DNA of 64,000 nt from Paraburkholderia solisilvae (GCF_902859875.1 NZ_CADIKF010000020.1:1-64000); one strand, 5' to 3'; counted from the first letter of the stretch, positions 1 to 9,144 are shown. Notes: generated by a model from the sequence alone, not told the origin. Translations and numbers: made by a program.

Positions 1-562
1 TGCCGCCCACCGCGCGCGCCTGCAGCGACGCGAGCGCCGCCGCCAGCCGGCGCCGTCCGCGCGCAAGCCGCGACATCACCGTACCGACCGGCAGGTCCGC
101 AATCGTCGCGATCTCGCGATAACTGAGCTCCTCCAGTTCGCGCAGCACCATCACCTCGCGATACTCGGCCGGCAACTGCTCGAGCGCCTCGTGCACGAGC
201 CGCGCGTCCTGGTCGCGCATCATCAGCGTCTCGGGGTCGGCGTGCGGCTCGCTCCAGCCTTCGAACATCGCATCGTCGAGGTTCTCGTCGAACTCGACCG
301 AATGGCGCGACATCTCGCGCTTCTGCCATTCGCTGTACCAGGTGCGCCGCACGATCGTGAGCAGCCACGGTCGCGCGTTGTCGCCGTGGAACATGTCGAA
401 ATAGCGGAATGCGCGCATATACGCGTCCTGCACGATGTCTTCGGCATCGTTCGGATTGCCGCACAACCAGCGCGCAAGGTTAAAAGCCGCATCGAGATGC
501 GGCAGCGCCATCTGCTGGAAGCGGGCGCTGCGCTGTGCGGCATCACTGTCGGTTTCGATCAC
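1..562 (-). CDS. ECF sigma-70 family RNA polymerase sigma factor (3' end outside window)
   Basis: The reverse strand reads 187 codons without a stop from a GTG at 562 to the left edge, so the C-terminus lies outside. A GGAGGG ribosome site sits just before the GTG. Region 2 has the ECF pattern NPNDAEDIVQDAYMRAFRYF (about residues 38-57). Region 4 shows LPAEYREVMVLRELEELSYR, then an IATIADLPVGTVMSRLARGR helix-turn-helix. The protein directs RNA polymerase to a small regulon. The divergent genes at 708-2014 share a promoter-like element with it, which suggests autoregulation and control of that exported pair. An anti-sigma gene would be expected further left but cannot be seen. Confidence 0.9.
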   Translation of the reverse strand, partial: MIETDSDAAQRSARFQQMALPHLDAAFNLARWLCGNPNDAEDIVQDAYMRAFRYFDMFHGDNARPWLLTIVRRTWYSEWQKREMSRHSVEFDENLDDAMFEGWSEPHADPETLMMRDQDARLVHEALEQLPAEYREVMVLRELEELSYREIATIADLPVGTVMSRLARGRRRLAAALASLQARAVGG

Positions 563-587
563 CGGAGCCCTCCGAACGTTACGGCTG

Positions 588-616
588 CTATACCGGCTAC
601 GCGACGAGTTTATTCC
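588..616 (-). promoter_or_regulatory. Putative ECF-type promoter of the sigma factor gene
   Basis: Read on the minus strand, GGAATAA (616-610) is followed after 16 bp by GTATAG (593-588), about 25 bp before the GTG start. The same GGAATAA-N16-GT arrangement occurs on the plus strand in front of the phosphoesterase gene. The match between the two is seen directly; recognition by this sigma factor is inferred. Confidence 0.5.
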
Positions 617-648
617 CGTGCCGCGCGCGATTCGCAAAAAATAAAGCG

Positions 649-677
649 GGAATAAAAAACCTCGCCGCCAGGTTCGA
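649..677 (+). promoter_or_regulatory. Putative ECF-type promoter of the phosphoesterase-cupredoxin pair
   Basis: GGAATAA (649-655), a 16-bp spacer and GTTCGA (672-677) lie 30-60 bp before the ATG at 708. The -35-like block with its preceding G (GGGAATAA) is identical to the one facing the opposite way at 617-610, which suggests one sigma factor reads both. Confidence 0.5.
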
Positions 678-707
678 CAGGCAACCGGAACCTGAGAGGA
701 GCGATCC

Positions 708-1610
708 ATGCAAACCACCCTTCGTCATCTGAAACGGCGCGATTTCCTGAAGCTGGCCGCGGTCGGCGGCGCAGCGTTCGCGTCGGCGCTGCCCGGCTTC
801 ACGTACGGGCGCGACCGGGACTTTTACTTCGTCCAGCTATCGGATTCGCACTGGGGCTTCGAAGGCCCGGCCGTCAATCCGGATGCGAAAGGCACGCTGC
901 CGAAGGCCATCGCGGCGGTCAACGCGCTGCCCGTCAAGCCGGACTTCGTGATCTTCACCGGCGACCTCACGCACACCACCGACGACCCGATGCTGCGCCG
1001 CGAACGGATGCAACAGTTCGAGACGATCGTCGCGCAATTGAACGTCAAGCCGCTCTATCTGATGCCGGGCGAACACGATGCGAGCCTCGACGCGGGCGCC
1101 GCCTACAAGGAGCGTTTCGGCGCGACTCACTACACGTTCGACCACAAGGGCGTGCACTTCATCACGCTCGACAACGTGTCGGATCCGGCGGGCCGCGTCG
1201 GCGCCGAGCAGATCGCGTGGCTTGCCGCCGATATCGACCGGCAGCCGCAGGACGCGCGCATCGTCGTCTTCACGCACCGGCCGCTGTTCGACCTCGCGCC
1301 GCAATGGGACTGGGCGACGCGCGACGGCGCGCAGGTGATCGACGTCTTGACGCGGCGCCAGAACGTCACCGTGTTCTACGGACACATCCATCAGGAGCAT
1401 CACACGATGACCGGCAATATCGCGCACCACGCGGCGCGCTCGCTGATGTTCCCGCTGCCTGCGCCCGGCTCGCAGGAAAAGCGGCTGCCGGTGCCGTGGG
1501 ATGCGGCGGCGCCCTACCGCGGGCTCGGCTGGCGCCAGGTCGAGGTGAACGGCCAGCCGCGCGCGTTTGCGCTGAACGAAATGCCGGTCCGCAACCCGAG
1601 CGCAACCTGA
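708..1610 (+). CDS. Tat-exported metallophosphoesterase (calcineurin-like)
   Basis: This 300-residue protein begins with a twin-arginine signal (KRRDFLKLAA, residues 9-18, then a hydrophobic stretch), so a folded, metal-loaded protein is probably exported to the periplasm. Calcineurin-family metal motifs follow in order: LSDSHWG (44-50), FTGDLTH, GEHD, FTHRP and YGHIHQEHH. These bind two metals and hydrolyse phosphoesters; the substrate is unknown. AGAGGAGCG is a good ribosome site 6 bp before the ATG. The cupredoxin gene starts 14 bp after its stop, so the two are probably co-transcribed. Confidence 0.88.
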   Translation: MQTTLRHLKRRDFLKLAAVGGAAFASALPGFTYGRDRDFYFVQLSDSHWGFEGPAVNPDAKGTLPKAIAAVNALPVKPDFVIFTGDLTHTTDDPMLRRERMQQFETIVAQLNVKPLYLMPGEHDASLDAGAAYKERFGATHYTFDHKGVHFITLDNVSDPAGRVGAEQIAWLAADIDRQPQDARIVVFTHRPLFDLAPQWDWATRDGAQVIDVLTRRQNVTVFYGHIHQEHHTMTGNIAHHAARSLMFPLPAPGSQEKRLPVPWDAAAPYRGLGWRQVEVNGQPRAFALNEMPVRNPSAT

Positions 1611-1624
1611 CCTGAGGACATGTG

Positions 1625-2014
1625 ATGCAAACCAACACCCCCCACGCGCCGCGGAATGCCGCCCGTCGCAAATGGCTGATGCTGGCAGGCGCGGCGGCCG
1701 CGCTCACGGCGCTGTCGCGCATCCCGGCGCGGGCGGCCACGCCGCGCGTGATCCAGGTGCACGCGAAGCGCTTCGTGTTCACGCCGAATCAGATCAAGCT
1801 CGCGCCGCACGAGTCGGTCGTGTTCGAACTGACCTCCGAAGACGTCCCGATGGGCTTTTCGATTCCGCAATACGGGGTGCGCGCCGACGTGCCGCCGGGG
1901 CCGCCGGTGCGGCTCGCGGCGCAGGCGGGCGAAGCCGGCAACGTCGAGTTTCTGTGCGACATTTTTTGCGGCTCGGGGCACGAAACCATGAACGGGTCGC
2001 TGATCGTCGGATGA
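1625..2014 (+). CDS. Exported cupredoxin with CuA-like (COX2-type) site
   Basis: The 129-residue protein has a twin-arginine-like basic N-terminus (RRKWLM) and a hydrophobic segment ending near ARAA (35-38), so it is probably periplasmic. The C-terminus carries CDIFCGSGHETM (111-122), the Cys-x3-Cys-x3-His-x2-Met ligand loop of the dinuclear copper centre of cytochrome oxidase subunit II. In the usual DVxHSF position it reads DVPMGF, with Met76 where the first histidine ligand normally sits. The start could instead be the GTG at 1622. It may be an electron-transfer or copper-handling partner of the neighbouring phosphoesterase; that role is inferred. Confidence 0.82.
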   Translation: MQTNTPHAPRNAARRKWLMLAGAAAALTALSRIPARAATPRVIQVHAKRFVFTPNQIKLAPHESVVFELTSEDVPMGFSIPQYGVRADVPPGPPVRLAAQAGEAGNVEFLCDIFCGSGHETMNGSLIVG

Positions 2015-2054
2015 AAGCGCGGGCGGCGGCGCACTGCCCCGTCGCCCTTCGCCG

Positions 2055-2966
2055 CTACGTCTCGCCCGTCCAATACCCCGGCTGCGCGTACGCCGCTTTC
2101 AGATAATCGATGAAATACCGCACCTTCGCCGGCACGAACCGCTGCTGCGGATACACCGCGACAATGTCGTAATCGGGCAACGCATACTCGTCGAGCACGG
2201 TTTCGAGTTCGCCGCGTACGAGCTGCTGCTGCACTTCCCACGTCGAGCGCCAGCCGAGCCCCAGCCCTTCGGACACCCAACGGTGCAGCAACTCGCCGTC
2301 GTTGCAATCGAGCGTGCCGCCGACGCGCACCGTCACGAGCTTGCCGTTGCGCCGGAAGTACCAGCCGCGGTTCTGCCCGCCTTGCAGGTTGAACGCGAGG
2401 CAATTGTGCTGCGGCAGATCGTCGAGCGTTCTGGGCCGTCCGTGCCTCGCGAAGTAGGCGGGCGTGCCGCACACGACGCGCCGGTTCGACGCGAGCTTGA
2501 CCGCGACGAAGTTCGGATCGACCGCGCCGCCGATGCGGATCGACAGGTCGTAGCCCTCGCGCACGAGGTCGACCACGCGGTCGGTCAGATTGAACGACAC
2601 CTGCAGTTCGGGCTTGTCCGCCAGAAACGCGGATGCGAGCGGCGCGACGTGCTTGCGCCCGAACGCAGCCGGCGCCGACACGATCAGATGGCCGCTCACG
2701 CCGCGGTGCCCGGCGCTCAGTTCGTTCTCCGCCTGATCCCAGTCGGCGAGCATTCCACGGCAGCGTTCGAGGAAGGCGGCCCCCTCTTCGCTGACGACGA
2801 GCCGCCGGGTGGAGCGGTACATCAGCTTGACGCCGACCCGCTTTTCGAGCGCGTCGATACGGCGCCCAAGGATGACCGGCGACACCCCTTCCTCGAGCGC
2901 CGCGGCCGCGAGACTGCCCGCATCCGCGACGCGCACGAAGGTTTCGATCTGCTTGAAGCGGTCCAT
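2055..2966 (-). CDS. LysR-family transcriptional regulator, divergent from gcl
   Basis: A 303-residue protein of normal LysR length. The N-terminal winged helix-turn-helix covers FVRVADAGSLAAAALEEGVS (10-29) and is followed by LGRRIDALEKRVGVKLMYRS; a periplasmic-binding-like effector domain fills the rest. The ATG at 2966 is preceded by GGGAG; the open frame continues upstream without a plausible start. It is transcribed away from gcl with 167 bp between the two starts, the usual layout when the regulator controls the divergent operon. The effector is unknown; a glyoxylate or allantoin-pathway intermediate is a guess from context. Confidence 0.9.
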   Translation of the reverse strand: MDRFKQIETFVRVADAGSLAAAALEEGVSPVILGRRIDALEKRVGVKLMYRSTRRLVVSEEGAAFLERCRGMLADWDQAENELSAGHRGVSGHLIVSAPAAFGRKHVAPLASAFLADKPELQVSFNLTDRVVDLVREGYDLSIRIGGAVDPNFVAVKLASNRRVVCGTPAYFARHGRPRTLDDLPQHNCLAFNLQGGQNRGWYFRRNGKLVTVRVGGTLDCNDGELLHRWVSEGLGLGWRSTWEVQQQLVRGELETVLDEYALPDYDIVAVYPQQRFVPAKVRYFIDYLKAAYAQPGYWTGET

Positions 2967-3016
2967 CCCGGTCTCCCATTCAGCCCTGTTAAAGCTGGCT
3001 AGCCCGATATCGATTA

Positions 3017-3031
3017 GATACTTTTTGTATC
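3017..3031. promoter_or_regulatory. Inverted repeat, probable LysR operator
   Basis: GATACTTTTTGTATC is a perfect 5-bp inverted repeat around TTTTT, about midway between the divergent LysR gene and gcl. Its size and AT-rich centre fit a LysR-type box. The binding is inferred from position. Confidence 0.6.
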
Positions 3032-3133
3032 GGAATAAACAACTCAGGGTGATCTTATCAAACCTTTGAGGCAGGCCTAAAGTGCGAGGAACGCCCCATT
3101 TCCCACTTAGCAGGACCCTCCGAGGAGACATTC

Positions 3134-4918
3134 ATGGCCAAGATGAGAGCCGTCGACGCAGCCGTACTCGTGCTCGAAAAGGAAGGCATCGACACCGCGT
3201 TCGGCGTGCCGGGCGCCGCGATCAACCCGTTCTATTCCGCGATGCGCAAGGCGGGCAATATCAGCCACGTGCTCGCGCGTCACGTCGAAGGCGCGTCGCA
3301 TATGGCCGAAGGCTACACGCGCGCCGCGCCCGGCAATATCGGCGTGTGCATCGGCACGTCGGGGCCGGCCGGCACCGACATGATCACCGGCCTCTACTCG
3401 GCCTCCGCCGATTCGATTCCGATTCTCGCGATCACCGGCCAGGCGCCGCGCGCGCGCCTCTACAAGGAAGACTTCCAGGCCGTCGATATCGAATCGATCG
3501 CCAAGCCCGTCACCAAATGGGCGGTCACCGTCCGCGAGCCGGCGCTCGTGCCGCGCGTGTTCCAGCAGGCATTCCACCTGATGCGCTCGGGCCGCCCGGG
3601 TCCGGTGCTGGTCGACCTGCCGATCGATGTGCAACTGGCCGAAATCGAGTTCGATATCGCGACCTACGAACCGCTGCCGATCTACAAGCCGAAGGCGAGC
3701 CGCGGGCAGATCGAAGCGGCGTTGAAGATGCTGAACGACGCGGAAAAGCCGCTGATCGTCTCGGGCGGCGGCGTGATCAACGCGGCAGCCGAAGACCTGC
3801 TCGTGCAATTCGCCGAAACGCTCGGCGTGCCGGTCATCCCGACGTTGATGTCGTGGGGCGCGATTCCCGACGACCATCCGCTGATGGCCGGCATGGTCGG
3901 CCTGCAGACGTCGCACCGCTACGGCAACGCGACGATGCTCGCGTCGGACTTCGTGCTCGGCATCGGCAACCGCTGGGCGAACCGCCATACCGGCAGCATC
4001 GAGGTTTACACCAAGGGCCGTAAGTTCGTGCACGTGGATATCGAGCCGACGCAGATCGGCCGCGTGTTCGGGCCGGATCTCGGCATCGTGTCCGACGCGA
4101 AGGCGGCGCTCGAACTGTTCGTCGAAGTCGCGAAGGAATGGAAAGCGGCGGCCAAGCTGAAGAACCGCGGCGCATGGGTCGAGCAATGCCAGGAGCGCAA
4201 GCGCACGATGCTGCGCAAGACGCACTTCGACAACGTGCCGGTCAAGCCGCAGCGCGTCTACGAAGAGATGAACAAGGTATTCGGCCGCGACACCTGCTAT
4301 GTGAGCACGATCGGTCTGTCGCAGATCGCGGGCGCGCAGTTCCTGCATGTGTTCAAGGCGCGCAACTGGATCAACTGCGGCCAGGCGGGCCCGCTCGGCT
4401 GGACCATTCCGGCCGCGCTCGGCGTGCGTGCGGCGGACCCGCAGCGTCCGATCGTCGCGCTGTCCGGCGACTACGACTTCCAGTTCATGATCGAAGAGCT
4501 CGCGGCCGGCGCTCAGTTCAAGCTGCCGTACGTGCACGTGGTGGTGAATAACTCGTACCTCGGCCTGATCCGTCAGGCGCAGCGCGCGTTCGACATGGAC
4601 TACTGCGTACAGCTCGCGTTCGACAATATCAACGCGCCGGAAGTGGAAGGCTATGGCGTCGATCACGTCGCGGTCGCAGAAGGTCTCGGCTGCAAGGCGT
4701 TGCGCGTGTTCAAGCCGGAAGAGATCGCACCGGCGCTGAAGAAAGCGCAGTCGATGCTCTCCGAGTTCAACGTGCCGGTGGTCGTCGAAGTCATTCTGGA
4801 ACGCGTGACCAACATTTCGATGGGCACGGAAATCGACGCGGTCAACGAGTTCGAAGAGCTCGCCGAATCGCACAAGGATGCGCCGACGTCGATCAGCGCA
4901 CTCAGCGCGCTGGACTGA
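3134..4918 (+). CDS. gcl: Glyoxylate carboligase (tartronate-semialdehyde synthase)
   Basis: The 594-residue ThDP enzyme condenses two glyoxylates to tartronate semialdehyde and CO2. The N-terminal PYR domain has [16 protein letters not shown] (23-38) and [15 protein letters not shown], with Val51 at the place where other ThDP enzymes have the catalytic glutamate; this substitution is the known hallmark of Gcl. The C-terminal ThDP-binding [12 protein letters not shown]...NNSYLGLIR is intact. GAGGAGA precedes the ATG. It heads the gcl-hyi-glxR group that takes glyoxylate to glycerate. Confidence 0.97.
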   Translation: MAKMRAVDAAVLVLEKEGIDTAFGVPGAAINPFYSAMRKAGNISHVLARHVEGASHMAEGYTRAAPGNIGVCIGTSGPAGTDMITGLYSASADSIPILAITGQAPRARLYKEDFQAVDIESIAKPVTKWAVTVREPALVPRVFQQAFHLMRSGRPGPVLVDLPIDVQLAEIEFDIATYEPLPIYKPKASRGQIEAALKMLNDAEKPLIVSGGGVINAAAEDLLVQFAETLGVPVIPTLMSWGAIPDDHPLMAGMVGLQTSHRYGNATMLASDFVLGIGNRWANRHTGSIEVYTKGRKFVHVDIEPTQIGRVFGPDLGIVSDAKAALELFVEVAKEWKAAAKLKNRGAWVEQCQERKRTMLRKTHFDNVPVKPQRVYEEMNKVFGRDTCYVSTIGLSQIAGAQFLHVFKARNWINCGQAGPLGWTIPAALGVRAADPQRPIVALSGDYDFQFMIEELAAGAQFKLPYVHVVVNNSYLGLIRQAQRAFDMDYCVQLAFDNINAPEVEGYGVDHVAVAEGLGCKALRVFKPEEIAPALKKAQSMLSEFNVPVVVEVILERVTNISMGTEIDAVNEFEELAESHKDAPTSISALSALD

Positions 4919-5146
4919 GCGAGCGTCGCGCCTGATCGTTCGCCCGCTTGCCCGACTCGGGCGAGCGAGGCGATCGATGCCGCGCGCTCGCACAGTCGAC
5001 GTCGGGTGACCCGCGCGCGCTGCGCTGCGTCGCGCGCCGTGGGACATCACGCCGATTCGTCGCTTCTGTTTTTGCCGGACCTGCCGGAGACGGCCTGAAA
5101 AAGCCGTCCGCGGGACGCTGTTCATCTGACCGACCAGAGACACACA
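4919..5146 (+). other. gcl-hyi intercistronic region with two hairpins
   Basis: No gene is seen in these 228 bp. Two strong hairpins occur. At 4945-4967 a 10-bp stem closes on ACT. At 5089-5108 GACGGC pairs with GCCGTC around CTGAAAAA, shortly before hyi. Neither ends in a T-run, so they look more like mRNA-stabilising or processing structures than terminators. Confidence 0.45.
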
Positions 5147-5935
5147 ATGCCGAAATTCGCTGCCAATCTGACCATGCTGTTCAATGAAGTCCCGTTCCTC
5201 GAGCGCTTTGCCGCCGCGGCCAACGCGGGCTTCGATGCTGTCGAATTCCTGTTCCCCTATCCGTACAAAACCGCTGAACTGGCCGAGCGTCTGCAGCAAA
5301 ACCGCCTGAAGCTGGTGCTGCACAACCTGCCGGCCGGTAACTGGGAAGCCGGCGAGCGCGGCATCGCGTGCCTGCCGGATCGCGTCGGCGAGTTCCAGGA
5401 AGGCGTGGGCCGCGCGATCGAATACGCGAAAGCGTTGAAGGTGCCGCAGCTGAATTGCCTCGTCGGCATTCCGACCGCGGGCGTCGATGCGGACAAGGCG
5501 CGCGCGACGATCGTCGACAACCTGCGGTTTGCCGCTGCCGCGTTGAAGAAGGAAGGCATCCGGCTGCTGGTCGAGCCTTGCAACTCGTACGATATACCGG
5601 GTTTCGCGCTGAACCGCTCCGCCGAAGGGCTGGACGTGATCCGCGCGGTCGGCTCCGACAACCTGTTCCTGCAATACGACATCTATCACATGCAGCGGAT
5701 GGAAGGCGAACTCGCGGCGACCATCAAAAAGAATTTCGCGTCGATTGCGCATATCCAGCTGGCCGACAACCCCGGCCGCAACGAACCCGGCACCGGCGAA
5801 ATCCACTACCCGTTCCTGTTCGATCTGCTCGACTCGCTCGGCTATGCGGGTTATATCGGCTGCGAGTACAAGCCGCGCAAGACGACCACCGAAGGACTCG
5901 GCTGGCTCAAACAGCTTGCGCGCGCAACGGCCTGA
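5147..5935 (+). CDS. hyi: Hydroxypyruvate isomerase
   Basis: The 262-residue TIM-barrel protein begins with PKFAANLTMLFNEVPFLERF and has the Hyi/xylose-isomerase-like motifs EFLFPYPY, EPCNSYDIPGF and QYDIYHMQRMEG, ending with GYIGCEYKP. It interconverts hydroxypyruvate and tartronate semialdehyde. It lies between gcl and glxR, its standard position, so the assignment rests on both sequence and context. Confidence 0.94.
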   Translation: MPKFAANLTMLFNEVPFLERFAAAANAGFDAVEFLFPYPYKTAELAERLQQNRLKLVLHNLPAGNWEAGERGIACLPDRVGEFQEGVGRAIEYAKALKVPQLNCLVGIPTAGVDADKARATIVDNLRFAAAALKKEGIRLLVEPCNSYDIPGFALNRSAEGLDVIRAVGSDNLFLQYDIYHMQRMEGELAATIKKNFASIAHIQLADNPGRNEPGTGEIHYPFLFDLLDSLGYAGYIGCEYKPRKTTTEGLGWLKQLARATA

Positions 5936-5993
5936 ACGCAGCGACGCTGACCCGCACTTCAAACTTTTACTGGATGTCACTGGAGAGTATGCA

Positions 5994-6902
5994 ATGGCAA
6001 AGATCGGTTTCATCGGCCTCGGCATCATGGGCTCGCATATGGCGCGCAACCTTCTCAAGGGCGGTCACACGCTGATTGTGAATGGCGCCTACCCGGTGCC
6101 GGACGATCTGACCAGAACGACGACCGTGGTCAAGAATTCGACCGCCGTCGCGCAAGCGTCCGAGATCGTCGTGATCATGGTGCCGGATACGCCGGATGTC
6201 GCCAACGTGCTGTTCGCCGATGACGGCGTCGCCGCGGGCCTGAGCAAGGGCAAGCTCGTAATCGACATGAGCTCGATCTCGCCGCTCGAAACGCAGGCGT
6301 TCGCGAAGAAGGTCAACGAGCTCGGCTGCGATTATCTCGACGCGCCGGTGTCCGGCGGCGAAATCGGCGCGCGCGACGCGACGCTGACGATCATGGTCGG
6401 CGGTCCGCAGAAAGCGTTCGATCAGGCCAAGCCGCTGTTCGACCTGATGGGCAAGAACGTCTCGCTGATCGGCGATAACGGCGCGGGTCAGACCTGCAAG
6501 GTTGCGAATCAGATCATCGTCGCGCTGAATATCGAAGCAGTCGCGGAGGCGCTGCTGTTCGCCGCACGCTCGGGCGCCGATCCGGAACGCGTACGCCGCG
6601 CGCTGATGGGCGGCTTCGCCGCGTCGCGCATTCTCGAAGTGCATGGCGAGCGGATGACCAAACGCACGTTCAATCCGGGTTTCCGTATCGAGCTGCACCA
6701 GAAGGATCTGAATCTCGCGCTCGACGGTGCGCGCAAGCTCGGTATCGCGCTGCCGAACACCGCCAGCGCGCAACAGCTGTTCAGCGTGTGCGCAGCGAAT
6801 GGCGGCAAGGCGTGGGATCACTCGGCGATGGTGCGCGCGCTCGAGATCATGGCGAACTTCGAAGTCGCGCAGGCGCCCGCCAGCGACGCGAAGGCCGCGT
6901 AG
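5994..6902 (+). CDS. glxR: 2-hydroxy-3-oxopropionate (tartronate semialdehyde) reductase
   Basis: The 302-residue beta-hydroxyacid dehydrogenase has the Rossmann motif IGFIGLGIMGSHMARNLL at the N-terminus, a substrate-binding DAPVSGGEIGARDATLTIMV and the catalytic-lysine helix GQTCKVANQIIVALN. It reduces tartronate semialdehyde to D-glycerate with NAD(P)H, completing the Gcl pathway. The ATG at 5994 follows GGAGAG; the frame stays open further upstream, into the hyi coding region, but that part is not homologous. The gap to hyi is 58 bp. No glycerate kinase gene follows. Confidence 0.94.
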   Translation: MAKIGFIGLGIMGSHMARNLLKGGHTLIVNGAYPVPDDLTRTTTVVKNSTAVAQASEIVVIMVPDTPDVANVLFADDGVAAGLSKGKLVIDMSSISPLETQAFAKKVNELGCDYLDAPVSGGEIGARDATLTIMVGGPQKAFDQAKPLFDLMGKNVSLIGDNGAGQTCKVANQIIVALNIEAVAEALLFAARSGADPERVRRALMGGFAASRILEVHGERMTKRTFNPGFRIELHQKDLNLALDGARKLGIALPNTASAQQLFSVCAANGGKAWDHSAMVRALEIMANFEVAQAPASDAKAA

Positions 6903-7243
6903 AAGCAAACACGCAATCGAGGCGATCGGGCAAGCAACGCCTTGTCGCCAGCAACTCGGGTTGCCGCAACATGGCGTGCACGTGGATCGGTTCGACAGCC
7001 GGCGCGTGAACGATTCCTCGCGGCAGCCCTCAGGTGGGGCGTCCGGTCCGATGCGCGCAGCGCGGCGGACTGGACAAATCAAGCCGCTCTGGGCTGAGAG
7101 CGGTGAGTGGGGTCCGCAGCGGCACCCGGCGGCGACGAGGAAGCCTTGGTCGGTCAGACGTCGTCGTCGGGTGTCCGCCTGTCGGATGTCCTCGTGCTGC
7201 CGCATGCGCGCGCATTGCGGCGCGCAGCGCACCTGCGCGACGG
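6903..7243. other. Gene-free gap between convergent glxR and GT-C-like gene
   Basis: These 341 bp hold no convincing reading frame and no clear T-tailed terminator. Open frames across it lack ribosome sites and continue as antisense frames of the neighbouring membrane protein. Confidence 0.4.
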
Positions 7244-8905
7244 CTAGCACCGCACATACTGTCCCGGTTGAAAGATCCGCAACAGATACTCTTTCATCGA
7301 CGGCGCGAAATCCGGCCGCTCGATCGTGTCGGGCGCATGCGCGAACGACGCGAAGCGAAATTGCACCGGGTACGTCTGATCGAGATAGTTCTGCAACTCG
7401 TCGCGTGTCTTGAACGGCGTGAAGTCGACTACGCAGGAGCGCGCATGCTGGTCCGCGATCCGCGACTTCAGGTCGGCAGCCGTGTCCGGAATGCGATAAG
7501 GCGCCGCCTGCATTTCGAGGACCGTTTTCCCCGGCGGATAGTAAAGGCCGTAGAAGCCATCGACGAGCGGCGCCACATCGGGCAGCCGCAAGTTCACGAT
7601 AACGTCCGCGTCCGTGTTTTCGCTGTGGTGTCGAACCAATGCATGCGGCGGAAAGACATAGCCGTTCGCAAGCGCGTCTTTCAGCTGGAACGGCAGCAAC
7701 AGGTCTTGCGCGACAAGCAGAGAAAACACGCCGTACACCGCAACCGGCAGCGCCGGGTAAATGCGCGACCGCGCGCGCGTCATCATGCCGATCGATGCGG
7801 CCGCAACGAACGTCAACCCGTAGCTGATCGTCCGCGGCGAATACAGATCGTATTGCGTCTGCGTGCGCAGATAAAACGCGAGCAGCAGAAAAGCGACGCC
7901 CGAGAACATCAGCAGCCGGCAAGCGCGCGCGTCGCCATCGCCGCGCACGGCACGGCCGGGTTGCAACGGCCACGCGCCATATTTTCTCGCGAGCCAAAGC
8001 AGCAGCACGGCCGCGACGCTGAACCACACGCCTTCCTTCGCGAGCTGCACGACGAACTTGACGGTCAGGAAACCGAACGTCTCAGGCGCGGGAATGCGGC
8101 CCATGCCCGTGCCGAAACCGGTCATCTGGATGTTGAACTTCTGGTACGCAACGAAGAAGACGGCGGACAGCACAAAGGCCGGCAGCGCGACGAGCGCCGT
8201 CTTCCTGCCGTACGCGAGCCACACGCCAATAAAGATGGCCGCGGCAAAGGGCGCGAAGAAGTAGCGGGCCGAACAGCCGGCCACCAGGAACAGCGCCAGC
8301 AACGACACGTTCCAGTATCGTCTTTCGCCGCGATGGATGCGCGAAATCGCGTACACGGCACCGCAAAACGCGAACAGAAAGAGGTTTTCGGACCACGTGT
8401 ACTGATACAACCCGATCGACAGCGGATTGATGATGATCAGCGCGGGCACGAGCACGTTGCGGAAGGTCTTCATCAACAGCCAGAATCCGCCGAACGCGAG
8501 TATCAGGTTGGTCGCCTTGCTGCTCAGCATCAGGCTCGCGATATCGTGTGCGGGCGCCGTCAACGCGATCGCGAGCGGGTAGCCGCACGGGAAGACCGCG
8601 AAGTACGCGCCGTCGACCGTGCAGCCGCGGCCGTCGCGGATCGACTGCGCGAGATGCAGGTAATTCCACGAGTCGACCGTCAGGAAGCCGAACGCGCCGG
8701 CTGCGAGCGCGCCGGCGGCAAGCACGATAAAGATCGCCAGACAATACGCAGATCGCGTCGAGCTCCAACGGCTCACCATCGATTGCGACCGCGCCCGCTG
8801 CACGCGCATCGGCGGCGCCGCCTCGATGCTGGCCGATGATGCGGGCGTGATGGTCAGCCCACGCAAAACGCCCGTCATCCACCGGTAAAACTGGCCCGCT
8901 TCCAT
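7244..8905 (-). CDS. Polytopic membrane protein, GT-C glycosyltransferase-like; candidate arabinofuranosyltransferase
   Basis: The 553-residue protein has about ten to eleven hydrophobic segments from residue 45 to about 400 and a soluble C-terminal domain of about 130 residues. After the first membrane segment the loop reads VDSWNYLHLAQSIRDGRG, resembling the acidic first-loop motif of GT-C enzymes that use polyprenyl-phosphate sugars. The ATG at 8905 has GGAGGA upstream. It is the last gene of five co-directional genes whose other members match decaprenyl-phospho-arabinose synthesis, so transfer of an arabinofuranosyl unit outside the inner membrane is the best guess. The acceptor is unknown. 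Confidence 0.7.
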   Translation of the reverse strand: MEAGQFYRWMTGVLRGLTITPASSASIEAAPPMRVQRARSQSMVSRWSSTRSAYCLAIFIVLAAGALAAGAFGFLTVDSWNYLHLAQSIRDGRGCTVDGAYFAVFPCGYPLAIALTAPAHDIASLMLSSKATNLILAFGGFWLLMKTFRNVLVPALIIINPLSIGLYQYTWSENLFLFAFCGAVYAISRIHRGERRYWNVSLLALFLVAGCSARYFFAPFAAAIFIGVWLAYGRKTALVALPAFVLSAVFFVAYQKFNIQMTGFGTGMGRIPAPETFGFLTVKFVVQLAKEGVWFSVAAVLLLWLARKYGAWPLQPGRAVRGDGDARACRLLMFSGVAFLLLAFYLRTQTQYDLYSPRTISYGLTFVAAASIGMMTRARSRIYPALPVAVYGVFSLLVAQDLLLPFQLKDALANGYVFPPHALVRHHSENTDADVIVNLRLPDVAPLVDGFYGLYYPPGKTVLEMQAAPYRIPDTAADLKSRIADQHARSCVVDFTPFKTRDELQNYLDQTYPVQFRFASFAHAPDTIERPDFAPSMKEYLLRIFQPGQYVRC

Positions 8906-9144
8906 CTTCGCATGTCCTCCAACGGCGTCGTGAGCTTCGCGCAACGACCGTCGGCCGGCCCGTTGCATCGAACGATGCGGCCGCTGTACGAGCGGCCGAT
9001 GGCAGTCGAGGGGACACGCCGCCACGCGAGCTTGCGAGCGGGCAATATCGTCACGCCGCGGCGACCGCCGGATCTGCTCCGGCGCCGCGGCTCCCCCCGG
9101 GTTGGCCGCGGGCGCGGTGCGCGCCGCGGCCCACTGTTGTCGTA

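Noticed and set aside
3107-6058. A 983-codon open frame antisense to gcl and hyi
   Set aside because: It is the reverse-frame shadow of strongly conserved genes, rich in Arg and His, with no family similarity or ribosome site.
7034-8839. A 601-codon plus-strand frame opposite the GT-C-like membrane protein
   Set aside because: Composition is extremely Arg/Gln/His-rich and it mirrors the coding strand; long antisense frames are expected at this GC content.
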